Of a DNA stretch of 24,732 bases, positions 23,518 to 24,732 are shown piece by piece (positions within the stretch are counted from its first letter, which is position 1; each line of letters opens with the position of its first letter). The DNA is taken from positions 1 through 24,732 of the forward strand of contig USIA01000012.1 of the NCBI GenBank assembly GCA_900554535.1, given 5' to 3'. Both the position numbers and the translations under genes were made by a program. The DNA comes from an uncultured Oscillospiraceae bacterium (GTDB lineage: Bacteria > Bacillota > Clostridia > Oscillospirales > Acutalibacteraceae). The notes beneath the pieces were generated by a model. That model saw nothing but the letters and a program-made list of their open reading frames with translations, made no database searches and was not told the origin of the DNA.

Positions 23518-23540
23518 AAAAATCCGCTCCTTTTTTGAAA

Positions 23541-23561
23541 CCCCTGCTGTAGTGGCAGGGG
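23541..23561 (-). repeat. Perfect hairpin in the M20 peptidase leader
   Basis: CCCCTGC (23541-23547) and GCAGGGG (23555-23561) form a 7-bp GC-rich stem with a 7-nt loop, just upstream of the ribosome site. Only three T follow on the minus strand, so it is a weak terminator at best. It may be an attenuator or a stabilising leader element. Confidence 0.6.
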
Positions 23562-23585
23562 AATTTCTGTCATGAAAGAAAGGCT

Positions 23586-23610
23586 CGCCGGCATGCGGCG
23601 TGCTTTTTTA
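23586..23610. terminator. Terminator-like hairpin facing away from the M20 peptidase gene
   Basis: GC-T-CGCCG and CGGCG-T-GC form a stem around GCATG, followed on the plus strand by six T. On the plus strand this is a good intrinsic terminator, yet the only DNA before it is antisense to the peptidase gene. On the minus strand it is the first hairpin of the peptidase leader. It may insulate ffs-dnaX from antisense transcription. Confidence 0.6.
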
Positions 23611-23615
23611 ATTTT

Positions 23616-23644
23616 AGTATAGCACAAACTGCCGCAAAGCGGAA
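23616..23644 (-). promoter_or_regulatory. Extended -10 promoter for the M20 peptidase gene
   Basis: On the minus strand, TGC-TATACT (TATACT at 23621-23616) is a good extended -10. The matching -35, TTCCGC at 17 bp, is poor. The predicted start near 23609 gives a leader of about 90 nt that contains both hairpins described here. Confidence 0.55.
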
Positions 23645-23685
23645 TGCCGGCCATGAATTTTTCGATCGTTTTTTGCCCGGAGGAC

Positions 23686-23714
23686 TTGTTTTTTCATTAA
23701 AAATCGTATATAAT
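23686..23714 (+). promoter_or_regulatory. SigA-type promoter for the SRP RNA
   Basis: TTGTTT (23686-23691) and a perfect TATAAT (23709-23714) are 17 bp apart. The predicted start near 23721 coincides with the expected 5' end of the SRP RNA and may also serve dnaX by read-through. Confidence 0.83.
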
Positions 23715-23720
23715 AGATAT

Positions 23721-23956
23721 CTGTATCCGATCTGTGCGGCAAACGGCCTGTGAGCCGTTTGCGGCTTCTGGAGCAAGGCAGAAGGCGTGCGGCGGGATAT
23801 GCAGACGGGCGGGCTCTGTGCGGCGGGGCGCCGTGAACCATGTCAGGCGGGGAACCGAGCAGCATTAAGCGGAGTGGCCCTGTGCGATGCAGGTTGGTCT
23901 GTCCGTCTGTATATCCCACTGCATGAAACCGCGTAGTGCGGGCTGCCTTGCTTTTT
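23721..23956 (+). ncRNA. ffs: Signal recognition particle RNA, large bacterial form with Alu domain
   Basis: The universal SRP helix-8 core is readable at about 23837-23871: ATGTCAGG, then GCGGGGAACCGAGCAGCA and TTAAGC. The outer helix closes perfectly, AGCAAGGCAG (23772-23781) with CTGCCTTGCT (23942-23951), followed by five T that end transcription. A further helix pairs the GGGATATGCAGAC region with GTCTGTATATCCC. A 5' hairpin CAAACGGC/GCCGTTTG (about 23739-23761) is the Alu-domain part found in the long Firmicutes form (scRNA). The RNA binds Ffh and targets membrane proteins. The position just upstream of dnaX is conserved in Firmicutes. Ends are estimated. Confidence 0.93.
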
Positions 23957-23985
23957 CTTATGTTTGGGGAAAGGAGGGTTCCTCT

Positions 23986-24732
23986 TTGTATCAAGTCCTT
24001 TACCGCAAATGGCGTCCGCAGGTCTTTTCGGATGTTGTAGGACAGCCCCAGGTGACCCAAACACTCAAAAATGAATTGAAGGCCGGCCGGATCGCGCACG
24101 CCTACCTATTCACAGGCAGCCGCGGGACTGGCAAAACCACGTGTGCCAAAATCCTGGCGCGCGCGGTCAATTGCCTTTCTCCCAAGGATGGAGACCCCTG
24201 TGGCGAATGTGAAATCTGCCGCGGCATCCAGGACGGCAGCATCCTGGACATCGTCGAAATTGACGCTGCCAGCAACAACGGCGTGGATAGTATTCGTGCG
24301 CTGCGCGAAGAAGTCAACTTCACGCCGGCTGCCGCGAAGTATCGTGTTTATATCATCGATGAGGTGCACATGCTGTCGATCGGCGCCTTTAATGCGCTCC
24401 TGAAAACATTGGAAGAGCCGCCGCCGCACGTCATCTTTATTTTGGCGACAACAGAAGTGCACAAACTGCCTGCCACAATTCTATCGCGGTGCCAGCGATT
24501 CGATTTCCGGCGCATCCCGCCGGAGGACATTGCTGCACGCCTGACCTATGTGACAGAGCAGGAAGGCGGCACCATCGAATCCGAGGCTGCGATGCTCCTG
24601 GCCCGCCTTGCAGACGGTGCCATGCGTGATGCGCTCTCCCTGCTGGATCAGTGTCTCGGCCGCAGTAATCAGGTGACGGTAGCCGTTGTCAACGAGGCGG
24701 CCGGGCTCGGCAGCCGTGGCCACCATGCAGCA
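23986..24732 (+). CDS. dnaX: DNA polymerase III subunit gamma/tau (partial, N-terminal 249 residues)
   Basis: This is the ATPase core of the replication clamp loader; the carboxy part lies beyond the right edge. The start is TTG at 23986 with an AAAGGAGGG site 7 bp upstream, giving LYQVLYRKWRPQVFSDVVGQ, the canonical DnaX beginning. Motifs follow in order: Walker A GSRGTGKT (44-51), a four-Cys zinc module (C63, C72, C75, C78), Walker B IIDEVHML (123-130), sensor-1 ATTE (154-157), and the SRC arginine-finger motif (167-169). The gene sits 29 bp after ffs; recR would be expected downstream in many relatives. Confidence 0.95.
   Translation, partial: MYQVLYRKWRPQVFSDVVGQPQVTQTLKNELKAGRIAHAYLFTGSRGTGKTTCAKILARAVNCLSPKDGDPCGECEICRGIQDGSILDIVEIDAASNNGVDSIRALREEVNFTPAAAKYRVYIIDEVHMLSIGAFNALLKTLEEPPPHVIFILATTEVHKLPATILSRCQRFDFRRIPPEDIAARLTYVTEQEGGTIESEAAMLLARLADGAMRDALSLLDQCLGRSNQVTVAVVNEAAGLGSRGHHAA

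Noticed and set aside
1..24732. Mobile element, prophage, defence system or genomic island
   Set aside because: No transposase, integrase, att-like repeats, toxin-antitoxin pair or tRNA was found; gene content and signals look like uniform core chromosome throughout.

Overview
The window reads as chromosomal core sequence from a moderately GC-rich low-GC-phylum (Firmicutes) anaerobe, most likely a clostridial member of the Oscillospiraceae/Ruminococcaceae type. The reasons are AGGAGG-type ribosome binding sites, frequent TTG starts, consensus SigA promoters with extended -10 elements, a large-form SRP RNA directly upstream of dnaX, a PyrB/PyrI pair, a NadABC-NiaR cluster and a PstSCA operon with a PhoP-type box array. 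This placement is inference; no rRNA or other species marker is present.

Layout. 1-2501 (minus): pstS, pstC and the start of pstA (cut by the window edge), with a phased Pho-box array at 2577-2637 and a hairpin between pstS and pstC. 2791-4142 (minus): pyrB-pyrI, overlapping. 4269-6042 (minus): a Xaa-Pro aminopeptidase split by one frameshift. 6135-7517 (minus): citrate synthase with a TTG start. 7785-9295 (plus): a two-gene operon of a zinc-ribbon/CFI-box protein and an HD-domain nucleotidase-like protein. 9401-11081 (minus): rpsB-tsf, with a structured leader. 11427-12401 (plus): phosphate acetyltransferase. 12517-15147 (minus): a P2-type cation ATPase preceded by a yybP-ykoY (Mn2+) riboswitch with its terminator. 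15686-19329 (plus): nadA-nadB-nadC-niaR-like regulator. 19439-20116 (plus): an acidic single-pass membrane protein with a Ser/Pro/Glu tail. 20213-21957 (minus): an MFS permease and an Rrf2-family regulator. 22144-23517 (minus): an M20 dipeptidase. 23721-24732 (plus): SRP RNA (ffs) and dnaX (cut by the window edge).

How the genes work together. Most blocks are housekeeping units: phosphate uptake under PhoP-like control, pyrimidine and NAD synthesis, acetyl-CoA metabolism (citrate synthase, Pta), translation (S2, EF-Ts), protein targeting and DNA replication. The regulatory DNA is the richest part. It includes a complete promoter-riboswitch-terminator unit for the ATPase, a palindromic operator over the nadA promoter with the probable cognate regulator as last gene of the operon, and an inverted repeat just downstream of the rrf2 promoter. 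I found no mobile element, phage, CRISPR array, tRNA or defence system. The closest things to something undescribed are the NiaR-like regulator whose 3H domain appears to have lost its metal ligands, the CFI-box/HD operon, and the membrane protein at 19439-20116.
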